From Deinococcus aquiradiocola (lineage in GTDB: Bacteria; Deinococcota; Deinococci; Deinococcales; Deinococcaceae): DNA of 64,000 nt. Below, in pieces: positions 23,467 to 32,860 of this stretch (position 1 is its first letter; each line of letters begins with the position of its first letter). The stretch is taken from the NCBI RefSeq assembly GCF_014646915.1, contig NZ_BMOE01000006.1, positions 62,001 through 126,000 on the forward strand. Direction: 5' to 3'. The notes under the pieces were generated by a model. That model did not search any database, was not told where the DNA came from, and saw only the letters and a list, made by a program, of their open reading frames with translations. A program made the position numbers and the translations under genes.

Positions 23467-26055
23467 ATGACGCCACCCACCCCGACCCTCACGCAGCGCA
23501 CCCCCCTCCGCGGCTGGTCCCTGCGCGCCCCGGACGCCCCCACCGAACACGCCGCCGCCCGCCAGTGGCACAGCGCCACCGTCCCCGGCACCGTGCAGGG
23601 CGACCTGCTGCGCCACGGCCTGATCCCCGACCCGTACATCGGACTCAACGAACACGACGTCCAGTGGGCCGGACAGACCGCCTGGACGTACCGCACGACC
23701 TTCACCGTCACGCCGGACCAGCTCGGATCGCCGCACCTGGACCTGTGCCTGGACGGCCTCGACACCCTCTGCACCGTCACGCTCAACGGCACGGTCCTGC
23801 TGCAGAGCGACAACATGTTCGTCCCGCACCGCCTGGACGTGAAGGCGCACGTGCACTCGGGCGAGAACACCCTGACCCTGCACTTCGGTCCGGTCCTGCC
23901 GCACGGCCGCGCCCTGGAAGCCAGCCACGGCCAGCGCGCCGTCTGGAACGGCGACCCCAGCCGCGTGTACGTCCGCAAGGCCCAGTACCACTACGGCTGG
24001 GACTGGGGCCCCGTGATCCTGACGGCCGGGCCATGGAAGGACGTCACCCTGCACGCCTACCACGCCCGCCTGGACGACGTGCACGCGCCCCTGACACTCA
24101 GCGCGGACGGTCACGCCACCCTCGAGCTGAACGCCACGCTGGCCGGAACCACCCGCCCCGGCGACACCCTCCACGTGCACCTGCACGCCCCGGACGGCAT
24201 GGAAGTCGCTCGCGCCACCCTGGACGCCCACGCGGACACGCACGCCCCGCTGCAGGCGCAGTTCACCGTGCCGGACCCGCAGCTGTGGTGGCCGCGCGGG
24301 TACGGCGACCAGCCGCTCTACACCCTGCGCGTCACCCTGCAGCGGGACGGACTGACCCTCGACACCCTCACGCGCCGCCTGGGGGCGCGCACCGTGCAGC
24401 TGCGGCAGGACCCCGTGACAGGCGAGCCGGGCACGTCCTTCACCTTCGTCGTGAACGGCGTTCCCGTCTTCGCGGGGGGCGCGAACTGGATTCCCGAGGA
24501 CCTGCTGCTGGAACGCGTGACGCCCGAACAGTACCGTGACCGGCTGCAGCAGGCCGCCGACGCGAACATGGTGATGATGCGCGTGTGGGGCGGCGGCATC
24601 TACGAGCACGACGCCTTCTACGACACCTGCGACGAACTCGGCCTGCTGGTGTGGCAGGACTTCCTGTTCGGCTGCGGCATGTACCCCGCGCACCCGGCAT
24701 TCCTGGCGAGCGTGCGTGCCGAGGCGGAGGCGGCCGTGCGGCGCCTGCGGCACCACGCCTGCCTGGCCCTGTGGTGCGGGAACAACGAGGACTACCAGAT
24801 CGCCGAGTCGGTCGGCGCGTCCGGCCCGGGCGGCGACCCCGCGCGGTTCGACGCGCTCGCCATCTACGAGGGGCTGCTCCCGGACGTCGTGCAGTCCCTG
24901 AATCCGGACGTGCCGTACTGGCCCGGCAGTCCGTACGGCGGCGCGGCCTCGCACGACCCGACGGTCGGGGACAAGCACACCTGGGAGGTCTGGCACGCCG
25001 GGATGGCCCCGCACCGCGATTACGGCCTGTACGAGGGCCGCTTCGTGAGCGAGTTCGGGCTGCAGTCCCCGCCGAGCCTGCACAGCATCGGCACCTTCAC
25101 GCAGCCCGAGGACCGGCACGCGGCGTCCCGCGTGATGGAGCACCACAACAAGGCCGCCGACCCGCAGGGCCGCCCGGACGGTGCGCGCCGCCTCGCCGTG
25201 TACCTCAGCGACACCTTCCAGCCGCCCCGCGACTTCGAGGAGTACGTGTACGCCGCCCGCGCCGTGCAGGCCGAAGCCATGACGAGCGCCTACCGCGCCT
25301 TCCGGGGCCGCTGGGGACATGCGGGCGCGCGGGCCGTGTCCGGCGCGCTGGTCTGGCAGCTGAACGACTGCTGGCCCGTCACGAGCTGGGCCGTCATCGA
25401 CTCCAGCGGCGTCCCGAAGCCCGCGTACCACGCGATCCGCCGTGAACTCGCGCCGCTGGCGGTGCAGGCCCGCCGAGACGGTGAGCGCCTGAGCGCCTGG
25501 ATCGCCAGCAGCGTCACGTCGGACCGGCCGGTACAGCTGCACCTGGACGTGCTGGGACTGGACGGGCAGGGCCTGCTGAAGCGCGAGTGGCCGGTGACGG
25601 CCGCCGCGAACGCCGTGACGCCGCTCGACCTGACGGACCTGCACCTGCCAGACGCGTGCGTGGCGTTCCTGCGCCTGAGCGTGGACGGGCAGGAACGCAG
25701 CCGCGCCGCGCTGTGGCCCGAACCGCTCAAGTACCACGACCTGCCCGACCCGCACCTGCGGGCCGCCGTGACGGGCCGCACCCTGACCCTGAGTGCCGCT
25801 CTGCCCGCCAAGGCCATCTGGATCGACGCCGGACCCTTCCGTCTGCCGGACAATCACCTAGACCTGCTGCCGGGCGAGCACGTCACCCTGACCCTGCCGG
25901 ACGGCGTCACGGCCGCCGGACTGACCGTCCGCGCCGTGGGGAGCGGAGTGATTCGGGCGCACGAGGGGCAGACCAGTCCACGCCCGACCCCCGCAGCGCA
26001 CGCCCAGCCCGGCGCCGAGCTTCCCACGCTCAGCGCCGCCCCGGTCGTCTCGTGA
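23467..26055 (+). CDS. beta-mannosidase, GH2 family
   Basis: 862 residues, of the usual length for GH2 beta-mannosidases. The N-terminal jelly roll starts near residue 10 (GWSLRAPD), YHYGWDWGP is the family signature, MRVWGGGIYE begins the barrel, GNNED holds the acid/base E441 and SEFG the nucleophile E529. There is no signal peptide, so it acts in the cytoplasm on imported manno-oligosaccharides, releasing mannose from non-reducing ends. The ATG at 23467 is preceded by GCAGGAG. It is the first gene of an operon now split by the TnpB element. Confidence 0.92.
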   Translation: MTPPTPTLTQRTPLRGWSLRAPDAPTEHAAARQWHSATVPGTVQGDLLRHGLIPDPYIGLNEHDVQWAGQTAWTYRTTFTVTPDQLGSPHLDLCLDGLDTLCTVTLNGTVLLQSDNMFVPHRLDVKAHVHSGENTLTLHFGPVLPHGRALEASHGQRAVWNGDPSRVYVRKAQYHYGWDWGPVILTAGPWKDVTLHAYHARLDDVHAPLTLSADGHATLELNATLAGTTRPGDTLHVHLHAPDGMEVARATLDAHADTHAPLQAQFTVPDPQLWWPRGYGDQPLYTLRVTLQRDGLTLDTLTRRLGARTVQLRQDPVTGEPGTSFTFVVNGVPVFAGGANWIPEDLLLERVTPEQYRDRLQQAADANMVMMRVWGGGIYEHDAFYDTCDELGLLVWQDFLFGCGMYPAHPAFLASVRAEAEAAVRRLRHHACLALWCGNNEDYQIAESVGASGPGGDPARFDALAIYEGLLPDVVQSLNPDVPYWPGSPYGGAASHDPTVGDKHTWEVWHAGMAPHRDYGLYEGRFVSEFGLQSPPSLHSIGTFTQPEDRHAASRVMEHHNKAADPQGRPDGARRLAVYLSDTFQPPRDFEEYVYAARAVQAEAMTSAYRAFRGRWGHAGARAVSGALVWQLNDCWPVTSWAVIDSSGVPKPAYHAIRRELAPLAVQARRDGERLSAWIASSVTSDRPVQLHLDVLGLDGQGLLKREWPVTAAANAVTPLDLTDLHLPDACVAFLRLSVDGQERSRAALWPEPLKYHDLPDPHLRAAVTGRTLTLSAALPAKAIWIDAGPFRLPDNHLDLLPGEHVTLTLPDGVTAAGLTVRAVGSGVIRAHEGQTSPRPTPAAHAQPGAELPTLSAAPVVS

Positions 26056-26070
26056 CCGAAAGAGACGCGC

Positions 26071-26096
26071 AAGTCCCTCCCTTTAGGGATGGGGTC
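26071..26096. repeat. left copy of a 26-base hairpin repeat flanking tnpB
   Basis: Identical to 27395-27420 at 23 of 26 positions. Both fold as CCCTxCC-TTTA-GGxATGGG. Two of the three differences are a C-G to G-C swap in one stem pair, so the hairpin itself is conserved. Bases 26097-26220 hold further hairpins and the likely tnpB promoter (TATACT at 26147-26152). Confidence 0.65.
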
Positions 26097-26220
26097 AAGC
26101 GGCTCCCGCCCGCAGGGCGGCTAAGCCGAAGCCCCCGGTTCTGTTGTATACTTAAACGGCAATGCCCCCACGCGGCTGGAACCGCTGGGAGCGTGGCAAG
26201 GCAGTTCAGGGCTGCCAAGC

Positions 26221-27393
26221 ATGCACAACGCTACCACCATCCGTACCTTCCGGTATCGGCTCTATCCAACCAAGCCCCAAGAGGCCGCGATGTTTGAGAC
26301 ATTGCGCCTCACCCGCGCGCTATACAACGCGGGCCTGGAACAGCGCCGCGAAGCCTACCGAAAGCACGGTAAGACCCTCAGCGCCTACGACCAGCAGAAG
26401 GAACTCTCCGCGCTCAAGGAAGCCTGCCCGGAGTTCAGCGGTGTCTATTCCCACGTCCTGCAAGACGTGTTCGACCGGTTGGACAAGGCATACAAGGCGT
26501 TTTTCAGCCGGGTCAAGAAGGGCGCGAAGCAGGCCGGGTTTCCCCGGTTCAAGCCCCGGCAGCGCTGGGACTCGTTCAAGTTCAAGCAGTGCTGGAACAA
26601 CGCCAAGAACGACTGGACCGCTTGCGGCAGGCCCGTGGACGACGGGCGGCGCATCAGCATCCCGAAAATCGGGAACGTCAAAATCAAACTGCACCGCCCG
26701 CTGGAAGGCAAACCCAAGAGCCTGCAAATCGTCCACGACTGCGGGCAGTGGTTTGCAGTCTACGCCTGCGAAGTCCCGCTGGCCCCGCTGCCCGCTACCG
26801 GAAGCAGCGTCGGGCTGGACCTGGGGACAACGTGGTTTGCCGTCACGTCGGACGGGGAGTTCATCGAAAACCCCCGGAACTTGGGCAACAGCCTGAAGAA
26901 GTTCCGCGTCCAGCAGCGCACCGTCTCTCGCCGGAAGAAAGGCGGTAACAGGCGCAGGAAGGCCGTGCAACAGGTTGCCAGGACTCACCGCAAGGTCAGG
27001 CGGCAGCGCCTGGACTTCCAACACAAGATCGCCCGGAGGCTCATCCATGAACACGACGTAATCGCCCACGAAAACCTTCAGGTGGGCAACATGGCCCAGA
27101 GCAACCTCGCCCGTTCCATCCTCGATGCAGGCTGGGCCGGATTCCTGTTTCAACTCTCCAGCAAGGCTGAAAGTGCTGGCCGGAGAGTGATCGCTGTAGA
27201 CCCCCGCTACACGTCGCAAAGGTGCAACGCCTGCGGGCACACGGGGAAGGAGAACCGTGTGAATCAGGCAACCTTCCGGTGCGTGCAATGCGGCCATACG
27301 GCGAACGCCGACCACAACGCGGCAAAAAACATCCTGGGACGGGCCGTCCCTTCAGGCGTCAACGATAGCGGGGTATCGCATGTCGTCGCCTGA
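26221..27393 (+). CDS. tnpB: TnpB RNA-guided nuclease
   Basis: 390 residues, typical for TnpB. The N-terminal wedge region is RTFRYRLYPTKPQEAAM. The RuvC core is intact: D200 (VGLDLGT), E284 (AHENLQV) and D364 (NADHNAAKN). The zinc ribbon is CNACGH...FRCVQCGH. All catalytic residues are present, so it should be an active omega-RNA-guided DNA cutter of the kind shown for ISDra2 of D. radiodurans. GC content and codon use are lower than in its neighbours (for example many AAG, AAC and AAA codons), in line with transfer. Confidence 0.92.
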   Translation: MHNATTIRTFRYRLYPTKPQEAAMFETLRLTRALYNAGLEQRREAYRKHGKTLSAYDQQKELSALKEACPEFSGVYSHVLQDVFDRLDKAYKAFFSRVKKGAKQAGFPRFKPRQRWDSFKFKQCWNNAKNDWTACGRPVDDGRRISIPKIGNVKIKLHRPLEGKPKSLQIVHDCGQWFAVYACEVPLAPLPATGSSVGLDLGTTWFAVTSDGEFIENPRNLGNSLKKFRVQQRTVSRRKKGGNRRRKAVQQVARTHRKVRRQRLDFQHKIARRLIHEHDVIAHENLQVGNMAQSNLARSILDAGWAGFLFQLSSKAESAGRRVIAVDPRYTSQRCNACGHTGKENRVNQATFRCVQCGHTANADHNAAKNILGRAVPSGVNDSGVSHVVA

Positions 27394-27394
27394 G

Positions 27395-27420
27395 AAGCCC
27401 CTGCCTTTAGGCATGGGGTC
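27395..27420. repeat. right hairpin repeat, likely omega-RNA 3' region
   Basis: This is the partner of the 26071 repeat. It lies directly after the tnpB stop, where the scaffold of the omega RNA ends in characterised elements. The ATG at 27413 used by the GH5 gene lies in the 3' arm of this hairpin. Confidence 0.6.
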
Positions 27421-28417
27421 GGTCACGCATTACGGCTTCAACGTGCAGTGGATGGTGTCCTGGGAGCAGGGCCGCGCTCCGGCCGCGCCGGACCTGCGCG
27501 CCCTGGATTTCATGGCGCGGCACGGCTTCAACTTCGTGCGCGTCCCCACCGACTACCGCTTCTGGACGCGCGGTCACGACTACCTGCATCCCGACGAGCG
27601 GGTGTTCGACCACCTGGACGCGTACCTGCAGGCCTGCCGGGAGCGCGGCCTGCACCTGAGCCTCAACCTGCACCGCGCGCCCGGCTACTGCATCAACCGC
27701 AACGACCTGGAGGTCCACAACCTCTGGACGGACGACGCGCCGCAGCAGGGCTTCCGGGCGTTCTGGCGCACGATGGCCGCACGGTATGCGGGCGTCGGCG
27801 CGCACGACCTGAGCTTCGACCTGCTGAACGAACCGCCCGACCCCGGACAGTACGGCATGACCCGGGACGTGCACGCGGCCCTGACGCGCCACGCGGTGGC
27901 CGACATCCGCGCCGTGGACCCCGCCCGGCCCGTCGTGATCGACGGGCTGGGCGGCGGGCACCTCGCCATGCCGGAACTCGCGGACCTGGGCGTCACGCAC
28001 AGCGGGCGCGGCTACCAGCCGATGAGTGTGTCCCACTGGGGCGCGGACTGGTGGGACGGGTGGAGGAGCGGTGACCCGCACTACCCCGGCACGCGCTACG
28101 GCGGGATCACCTGGGACCGCGAGGCGCTGCGGGACTTCTACGCCCCGTGGCGCGAGGTGCAGGCAGCCGGGACGCCCGTGCACATCGGCGAGTTCGGCTG
28201 TTACCGGGACACGCACAACGCGGACGCCCTGCGCTGGTTCGGTGACCTGCTCGGCGTGTACCGGGAGTTCGGGTGGGGGTACGGGCTGTGGGAGTTCCAG
28301 GGAAGCTTCGGCATCATCGGTCACGGGCGGCCCGGCGCGCGCTTCGAGCGGCTGGACGGCTACGATGTGGACGTGGAACTCCTGACCCTGCTCAAGGACG
28401 CGCGCGTCCCCGCATGA
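27413..28417 (+). CDS. GH5-family glycoside hydrolase (likely mannanase or exo-acting)
   Basis: 334 residues, a full TIM barrel without signal peptide: GFNFVRVP, LLNEPP with acid/base E140, VSHWGADWWD, HIGEFG with nucleophile E260, and a C-terminal GYGLWEFQGSFG. The likely role is intracellular breakdown of gluco- or manno-oligosaccharides together with the mannosidase. The reading frame opens inside the right hairpin of the tnpB element, so the native start was lost or replaced on insertion. A start at 27380 would overlap tnpB by 14 bases. The hairpin may hide the start codon and lower expression. Confidence 0.82.
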   Translation: MGSVTHYGFNVQWMVSWEQGRAPAAPDLRALDFMARHGFNFVRVPTDYRFWTRGHDYLHPDERVFDHLDAYLQACRERGLHLSLNLHRAPGYCINRNDLEVHNLWTDDAPQQGFRAFWRTMAARYAGVGAHDLSFDLLNEPPDPGQYGMTRDVHAALTRHAVADIRAVDPARPVVIDGLGGGHLAMPELADLGVTHSGRGYQPMSVSHWGADWWDGWRSGDPHYPGTRYGGITWDREALRDFYAPWREVQAAGTPVHIGEFGCYRDTHNADALRWFGDLLGVYREFGWGYGLWEFQGSFGIIGHGRPGARFERLDGYDVDVELLTLLKDARVPA

Positions 28418-29295
28418 CGCCTCTCTTCGCCGTGACGCTGGACGTGGGGGGCAGTCATGTGACGGCAGCCCGCGTGGACCTGCAGGCGCGCCGCGTGACG
28501 GGTGACGTGGCGCGCCTGGACGTGCCGCATACGGCCGGCCTGGACGACGTGCTCGCGTCGTGGGTGCAGGCGGCCCTCGAGGTGGCCGGGACCGGTCCGG
28601 TCACGCACCTGGGGTTCGCCGTGCCGGGCCCCTTTAACCTGCGGGGCGGCGTGTCGCTCATGACGCACAAGTTCGCGGCCCTGCACGGCGTGCCGCTGCG
28701 AGAAGCCCTGGCGGCGCGGCTGCGCGGCACGCCGCTCGCGGGCGTGCCGGTCTGTTTCGGGAACGACGCGGACCTGTTCGCACTGGGTGAGTGGTGGGCC
28801 GGTGCGGGCGAGCAGCAGGACCTGATCGGCGTGACGCTCGGCACGGGGCTCGGGTCGGGCTTCGTGCGGGACGGGCAGGTCGTGACGGACGGCCCCGGTG
28901 TTCCGGAGGACGGTGAGCTGTGGAGCACGCCGTTCCGGGACGGGCTGGCCGAGGCGTACGCGAGCGGGGCGGCCGTGACGCGCCTCGCGCAGGCCATGCT
29001 GGGCGAGACGCTCAGCGCGCGCGACCTCGCCGCCCTGGAGCCGGAGCGGGCCGCGCCGGTCTGGGCGGCGTTCGGAGGGACGCTCGCGGACCTGCTGTCG
29101 CCGTGGGTGGCGGCGTTCGGGGCGAGACGCGTCGTGCTGGGCGGCAACGTGAGCCGCGCCTTCCCGCACTTCGCGCTGTCCCTGCAGGCGGGCCTGCCGT
29201 CCGGCACGCTGGCCGTGCAGAGCCGTCACTTCGAGCTTGCCGCGCTGCTCGGTGCCGCGCGCCTCTCCGTGCCGGTGCCCGACCAGCCGGTCTGA
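28414..29295 (+). CDS. ROK-family sugar kinase or regulator-like protein
   Basis: 293 residues. The N-terminal phosphate loop is TLDVGGSHVTAARVD, the GNDADLFALGEWWAG block holds the catalytic Asp, and GVTLGTGLGSGFVRDG is the phosphate-2 motif. The classic ROK zinc motif (CxCGxxGCxE) is absent. It overlaps the GH5 stop (ATGA). It may phosphorylate mannose or glucose released by the two hydrolases. There is no helix-turn-helix, so a repressor role is unlikely. Confidence 0.82.
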   Translation: MTPLFAVTLDVGGSHVTAARVDLQARRVTGDVARLDVPHTAGLDDVLASWVQAALEVAGTGPVTHLGFAVPGPFNLRGGVSLMTHKFAALHGVPLREALAARLRGTPLAGVPVCFGNDADLFALGEWWAGAGEQQDLIGVTLGTGLGSGFVRDGQVVTDGPGVPEDGELWSTPFRDGLAEAYASGAAVTRLAQAMLGETLSARDLAALEPERAAPVWAAFGGTLADLLSPWVAAFGARRVVLGGNVSRAFPHFALSLQAGLPSGTLAVQSRHFELAALLGAARLSVPVPDQPV

Positions 29296-29314
29296 GCGCC
29301 CCTCACCCGGGCCG

Positions 29315-30430
29315 TCACTGCCGGTAGGTGCGGCCCTTCCAGCGCACGGTGCGGCGCAGCGCGAGCAGGTACCCGGGCAGCGCCAGCAGCGGCGTGACGG
29401 GCCCGAGCAGGCTCTCCAGCAGGTCCGGCACGCGGCGGCGGCCCGTGACGAGGTTCACGGCGCCGCGCTCACCGAGCGACACGAGGCGCAGCGCCCACAT
29501 GGCCCTGGAGTGCCGGGCGGGCAGCAGCCACGGCACGGTGTACACCAGCAGGTGCGCGGCGAGCGACGCGAGCAGCAGCGCGCGCGAGTGCGCGTGGATC
29601 GGCAGGGCGTTCTTGGAGAAACCGCGCACGCTGTCGCGGTACCCGGCGTACATGGTGACCTGAACGGCCTGCCCGCCGAGCGCGAGGCTGGTGCGTTCCC
29701 CGGCGCGTTTGAGGCGGCGGGCGAAGACGGTGTCCTCCAGCATCTCGGCCTTCACGGCCCGGTACCCGCCCGCGCGGGTGTACGCGTCCCGGCGGAAGGC
29801 CATCAGCTGACCGTTCGCGGACGTGAGCCACGCGGGCCGGGCGCGCAGCAGCGGGAACGGCAGCCAGCTCAGCACGACGGCGTCCACCAGCGGCGTCAGG
29901 AGGCGCGCGCCGGGCATGAGGTGCGCGGGGCGCGGGAGGACGCTCAGCAGGGCCGCTCCGCTGACGTCCAGGGCGTCCAGCACGGCCGGGAGCGCCCCCT
30001 CGCTCCAGGTGACGTCGGCGTCCGTGAAGATCAGGGTGTCGCCGGTCGCGGCCTCCCCGAGCTGCTGACACGCCCACGGTTTGCCGTACCAGCCGTCCGG
30101 AAGGGGCGCGCCCTGCAGGACGCGCGCGCCGAGCGTGCGGGCGAGGTCGGCCGTGCCGTCCGTGCTGTGGTCGTCCAGTACGATGACCTCGTGCGCCCCC
30201 TGGCTGAGCAGGGCGGGCAGGGTGCGGCGCAGGTTGACGGTCTCGTCGCGCGCCGGGACGAGGAGCGAGACGCGTCCCGGCCGGGTCGGCCGTGGCCGGG
30301 CGTGCGGCTGCAGGCGCGGGAAGGTCAGGGCGTTCACGAGCAGGACCGCGCCCTTGAACGCCACGAACGCCAGCGCCGTGCAGAGCGCGCCCCGCCCGGC
30401 CGCACGGGAGGCCGCGCGCGGCGGCGTCAA
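29315..30430 (-). CDS. family 2 glycosyltransferase with C-terminal membrane segments
   Basis: 371 residues if it starts at the TTG that overlaps the KAS III stop (TTGA). One N-terminal membrane segment ([17 protein letters not shown]), then a GT-A domain: [27 protein letters not shown] (DxD metal site), and further hydrophobic segments ([31 protein letters not shown]). It resembles glycosyltransferases that act on lipid or carotenoid carriers. As the last gene of the lipid-type operon it may glycosylate the operon's product. The start is uncertain; an upstream in-frame reading exists. Confidence 0.8.
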   Translation of the reverse strand: MTPPRAASRAAGRGALCTALAFVAFKGAVLLVNALTFPRLQPHARPRPTRPGRVSLLVPARDETVNLRRTLPALLSQGAHEVIVLDDHSTDGTADLARTLGARVLQGAPLPDGWYGKPWACQQLGEAATGDTLIFTDADVTWSEGALPAVLDALDVSGAALLSVLPRPAHLMPGARLLTPLVDAVVLSWLPFPLLRARPAWLTSANGQLMAFRRDAYTRAGGYRAVKAEMLEDTVFARRLKRAGERTSLALGGQAVQVTMYAGYRDSVRGFSKNALPIHAHSRALLLASLAAHLLVYTVPWLLPARHSRAMWALRLVSLGERGAVNLVTGRRRVPDLLESLLGPVTPLLALPGYLLALRRTVRWKGRTYRQ

Positions 30431-31407
30431 AGCGTCCAGATGAGGCCCCCGACCGTGAGTCCGGCGCCCGTCCCGACGAGCAGCAGCGTGTCGCCGTCCG
30501 GGGCGCGGCCCGCCTCGCGCGCCTGGTGGAGGGTCAGGGGCACGCTGGCCGCGATGACGTTCCCGAGATGCGGGAGGGTCACCTCGGTGCGTTCCTCGGG
30601 CCAGCCGCAGCGGGCCATGAGCTGCAGGCCCGCCCTGCTCGCCTGGTGCGGGATGACGCGGTCGATGCCGGGCAAACCGACACTCAGGCCGGGCCGCAGG
30701 CATTCGAGATAGCCGGGCACGACTTCCCGCGCGAGGCGCAGGACCTGCAGGCCGTGCATGTCGAAGGTGAAGTCCTCGGGCGTGACGTGGCGGTCGGACG
30801 GCGTGAGGAGGCTCCCTCCGCCCCGGATGCGGGTGTGGTCGGCACCGTCCGGGTACGTCTCGAACCGCGCGGCCTCCAGGCCCTGGCCGTCCTGCGTGGC
30901 GGGGCCGAGCAGGGCGGCGGCGGCGCCGTCCCCGATGAGCAGGGCGCTTTCCGGCTGGCGCGGGTTGAGGCCGCGGCTGCCCGCCTCGCTGCTCACGATC
31001 AGGACGTGCCGGGCCTGCCGCGTGTGGATGAGGAGCGCGGCGTGCTGCACGGCCAGCAGGAAGCTGAGGCAGGTGCCGTGCAGGCTGTACGCGGCGCGGC
31101 CGTGCAGGCCGAGTTCGCGGGCGAGGAGGGCCGCGCCGTCCGGGATGGGCTGCGCCTGGCTGCCGCTCGCGTTCAGGAGGACGTCCACGTCCGCGAGGGC
31201 CAGTCCGGCGCTCGCCAGGGCGTGCCGTGCGGCCTGCGCGCCGAGCGTGAGGACCGTCTCGTCGCCGGACAGCCAGTGCCGGGCGTGCACGCCGGTCCGG
31301 GCGGTCCAGAGGTCGGGGTCCACGCCGCAGCGTGCGGCGGCCTCGCGGGTCGGGACGATGCGGGCGGGGAGGGCCTGCCCGGTGCCGAGGAGGCGCACGT
31401 TCAGCAT
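30427..31407 (-). CDS. 3-oxoacyl-ACP synthase III (FabH/OleA-like)
   Basis: 326 residues of the thiolase fold. Catalytic Cys is C113 in HGTCLSF, His in VIPHQAS, Asn in HLGNVIAAS. Family members join two acyl units; FabH starts fatty acid synthesis, OleA makes beta-keto acids from two long acyl-CoAs. The operon partners (adenylating enzyme, epimerase/dehydrogenase) recall OleA-OleC-OleD. RBS AGGGGGG precedes the ATG; 88 bases separate it from the upstream gene with nothing evident in them. Confidence 0.87.
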   Translation of the reverse strand: MLNVRLLGTGQALPARIVPTREAAARCGVDPDLWTARTGVHARHWLSGDETVLTLGAQAARHALASAGLALADVDVLLNASGSQAQPIPDGAALLARELGLHGRAAYSLHGTCLSFLLAVQHAALLIHTRQARHVLIVSSEAGSRGLNPRQPESALLIGDGAAAALLGPATQDGQGLEAARFETYPDGADHTRIRGGGSLLTPSDRHVTPEDFTFDMHGLQVLRLAREVVPGYLECLRPGLSVGLPGIDRVIPHQASRAGLQLMARCGWPEERTEVTLPHLGNVIAASVPLTLHQAREAGRAPDGDTLLLVGTGAGLTVGGLIWTL

Positions 31408-31495
31408 GCGTCCCCCCTGACGCCGGGTGCGGGCGGGGTGGTGCGGGCCAGCCGGGGCCAGCGGTGGACGGACTGGGCGCTCCTGCTCATGGGCA

Positions 31496-32860
31496 TCAAT
31501 ATGGCAGGTCGTCCGGCGCGGCGGGCGGGAGCGGCGTGAGGGCCGGCGCGTTCGGTGGGGTCCAGGCGCGCGTGACGCGCCGCCGTTTGCCCTGCGCGGC
31601 GAGCGGCAGGTCCGGCAGCACGAGCGGCGCTGTCTCCAGGGTGACGTGCCGCGCGCCGTGCCGGGCGAGCACGGTCCGCAGTTCGTGTTCGGCGGCCGCG
31701 CGGGTGTCCGGCGTGCAGGGGTCCAGCGTGACGCTCAGGGTGGCCGGGCCGGTCTGCACGGCGCGGTACTCGCGCAGGTGCGGCACGCGGTTCAGGGCGG
31801 CGCGCACGAAGTCCGGCCAGACCGTCACGGTTCCCTCCGGGCCCTGCAGGAGCAGCGCGTCGTCCTGGCGGCCCGCGACGCGCTCCACCACGCGGGCCGG
31901 GTGACCGCACGGGCAGGCGTCTCCCAGCACGAGCAGGTCATCGAGGCGGTGACGGACGAACGGCTGCGCGCGGCGGCGCAGGTCCGTCAGGACCGGCCGG
32001 ACGTGCCCGTCCCCGAGGGCCTCGAAGTCGAAGTGGACGTGCCGTTCGTTCAGGTGCAGCCGCCCGTGCGGGCAGGGCAGCGCGAGGAGGCCCTCGGTCG
32101 CCTGGTACACCTGCACGACCGGACCGAACGCGGCCTGCAGCGCGTCCCGGTCGTCGTCCTCCAGCACCTCGGCGACCGACACGACCCTCTGTGGCGCGGC
32201 GCGCGCCCCGGCGTCCCGCAGGGCCCGCAGGACGCTGGGCGGCCCGACGAGCAGGGTGGGGTCCAGGGCCGTCAGCTGCGCCGCGAGGTCCGGCAGGGGG
32301 CGCTGCAGGTCGAGGAAGTGGAACTGCAGGTGGCGGCCCTGCACGCTGCGGTACAGGCCGCCCTCGGCGCGCAGCACGAACGCGACGCGGTGCGGACGCA
32401 GCAGCGAGCCGGGCCACGGGGGCGGCAGGAGGTGGCGGAGCACGGCGCCCGCCCAGCGCAGGCGTTCGGCGCGCGTGACGAGGAAGACGCCCTGCGTGCC
32501 GCTCGTACCGCTCGACAGGCCGACCGTGAGGGGGCCGCTGCGGCCCGCGAGGGTCCGGGTGAAGTCGCGGGTGTCCTCGGCGTGACGCGCCACCTGCAGG
32601 GCGGCGCGCAGGGTGACGCCCTCGGTGTTGAGCGCGTCGAAGTTCGCCATCATCTCGGCCTTGCCGGTGGGCGGCAGGTCCCGCCACGCGTGGACGGGCA
32701 GGCGGGCCGCCCGGAAGCGTTCCTGCAGGTGCGCGCTGTGCGCGGCGAGCCACGGGAGTTGCGTGCGGGCGAGGCGTTCGGCGTGCGCCTCCAGGGCCGC
32801 GCGGTGCGGTGGGGTGCGTTCCTGCAGGGCGCGCAAGAGCACCTGCAGCCGGTCGGGCAT
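31496..32860 (-). CDS. acyl-adenylate-forming enzyme (F390 synthetase-related/PaaK-CapK type)
   Basis: 454 residues. The nucleotide loop GLSSGTSGTQGVF is near residue 115, the ATEGLLALPC block and the DDLLVLGDACPCG region follow, and the C-terminal AMP-binding lid ends KRRRVTRAW. Annotated relatives are called F390 synthetase-related, but no coenzyme F420 genes are seen here, so the substrate is more likely a carboxylic acid such as the KAS III product. Its ATG overlaps the upstream stop (TGATG). Confidence 0.84.
   Translation of the reverse strand: MPDRLQVLLRALQERTPPHRAALEAHAERLARTQLPWLAAHSAHLQERFRAARLPVHAWRDLPPTGKAEMMANFDALNTEGVTLRAALQVARHAEDTRDFTRTLAGRSGPLTVGLSSGTSGTQGVFLVTRAERLRWAGAVLRHLLPPPWPGSLLRPHRVAFVLRAEGGLYRSVQGRHLQFHFLDLQRPLPDLAAQLTALDPTLLVGPPSVLRALRDAGARAAPQRVVSVAEVLEDDDRDALQAAFGPVVQVYQATEGLLALPCPHGRLHLNERHVHFDFEALGDGHVRPVLTDLRRRAQPFVRHRLDDLLVLGDACPCGHPARVVERVAGRQDDALLLQGPEGTVTVWPDFVRAALNRVPHLREYRAVQTGPATLSVTLDPCTPDTRAAAEHELRTVLARHGARHVTLETAPLVLPDLPLAAQGKRRRVTRAWTPPNAPALTPLPPAAPDDLPY

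Larger units (their letters stand above)
26071..27420 (+). mobile_element. IS200/IS605-family element with tnpB only
   Basis: The element is bounded by the two 26-base hairpin repeats and carries tnpB but no tnpA (Y1 transposase), so it depends on a transposase in trans or is now immobile. There is no target duplication, as expected for this family. In IS605-type elements the omega (re) RNA ends at the right boundary and takes the next bases as guide; here that would be the start of the GH5 gene. Exact ends are uncertain by a few bases on the left. Confidence 0.7.

Noticed and set aside
23284..25857. Long reading frame opposite the beta-mannosidase
   Set aside because: The mannosidase has all catalytic residues in frame; the antisense frame has none and crosses the LacI/mannosidase promoter.
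31401..31910. Reading frame in the gap between KAS III and the adenylating enzyme
   Set aside because: Out of frame with both, Arg/Pro/Ala-rich, no ribosome site; it mostly overlaps the adenylating enzyme's C-terminus.
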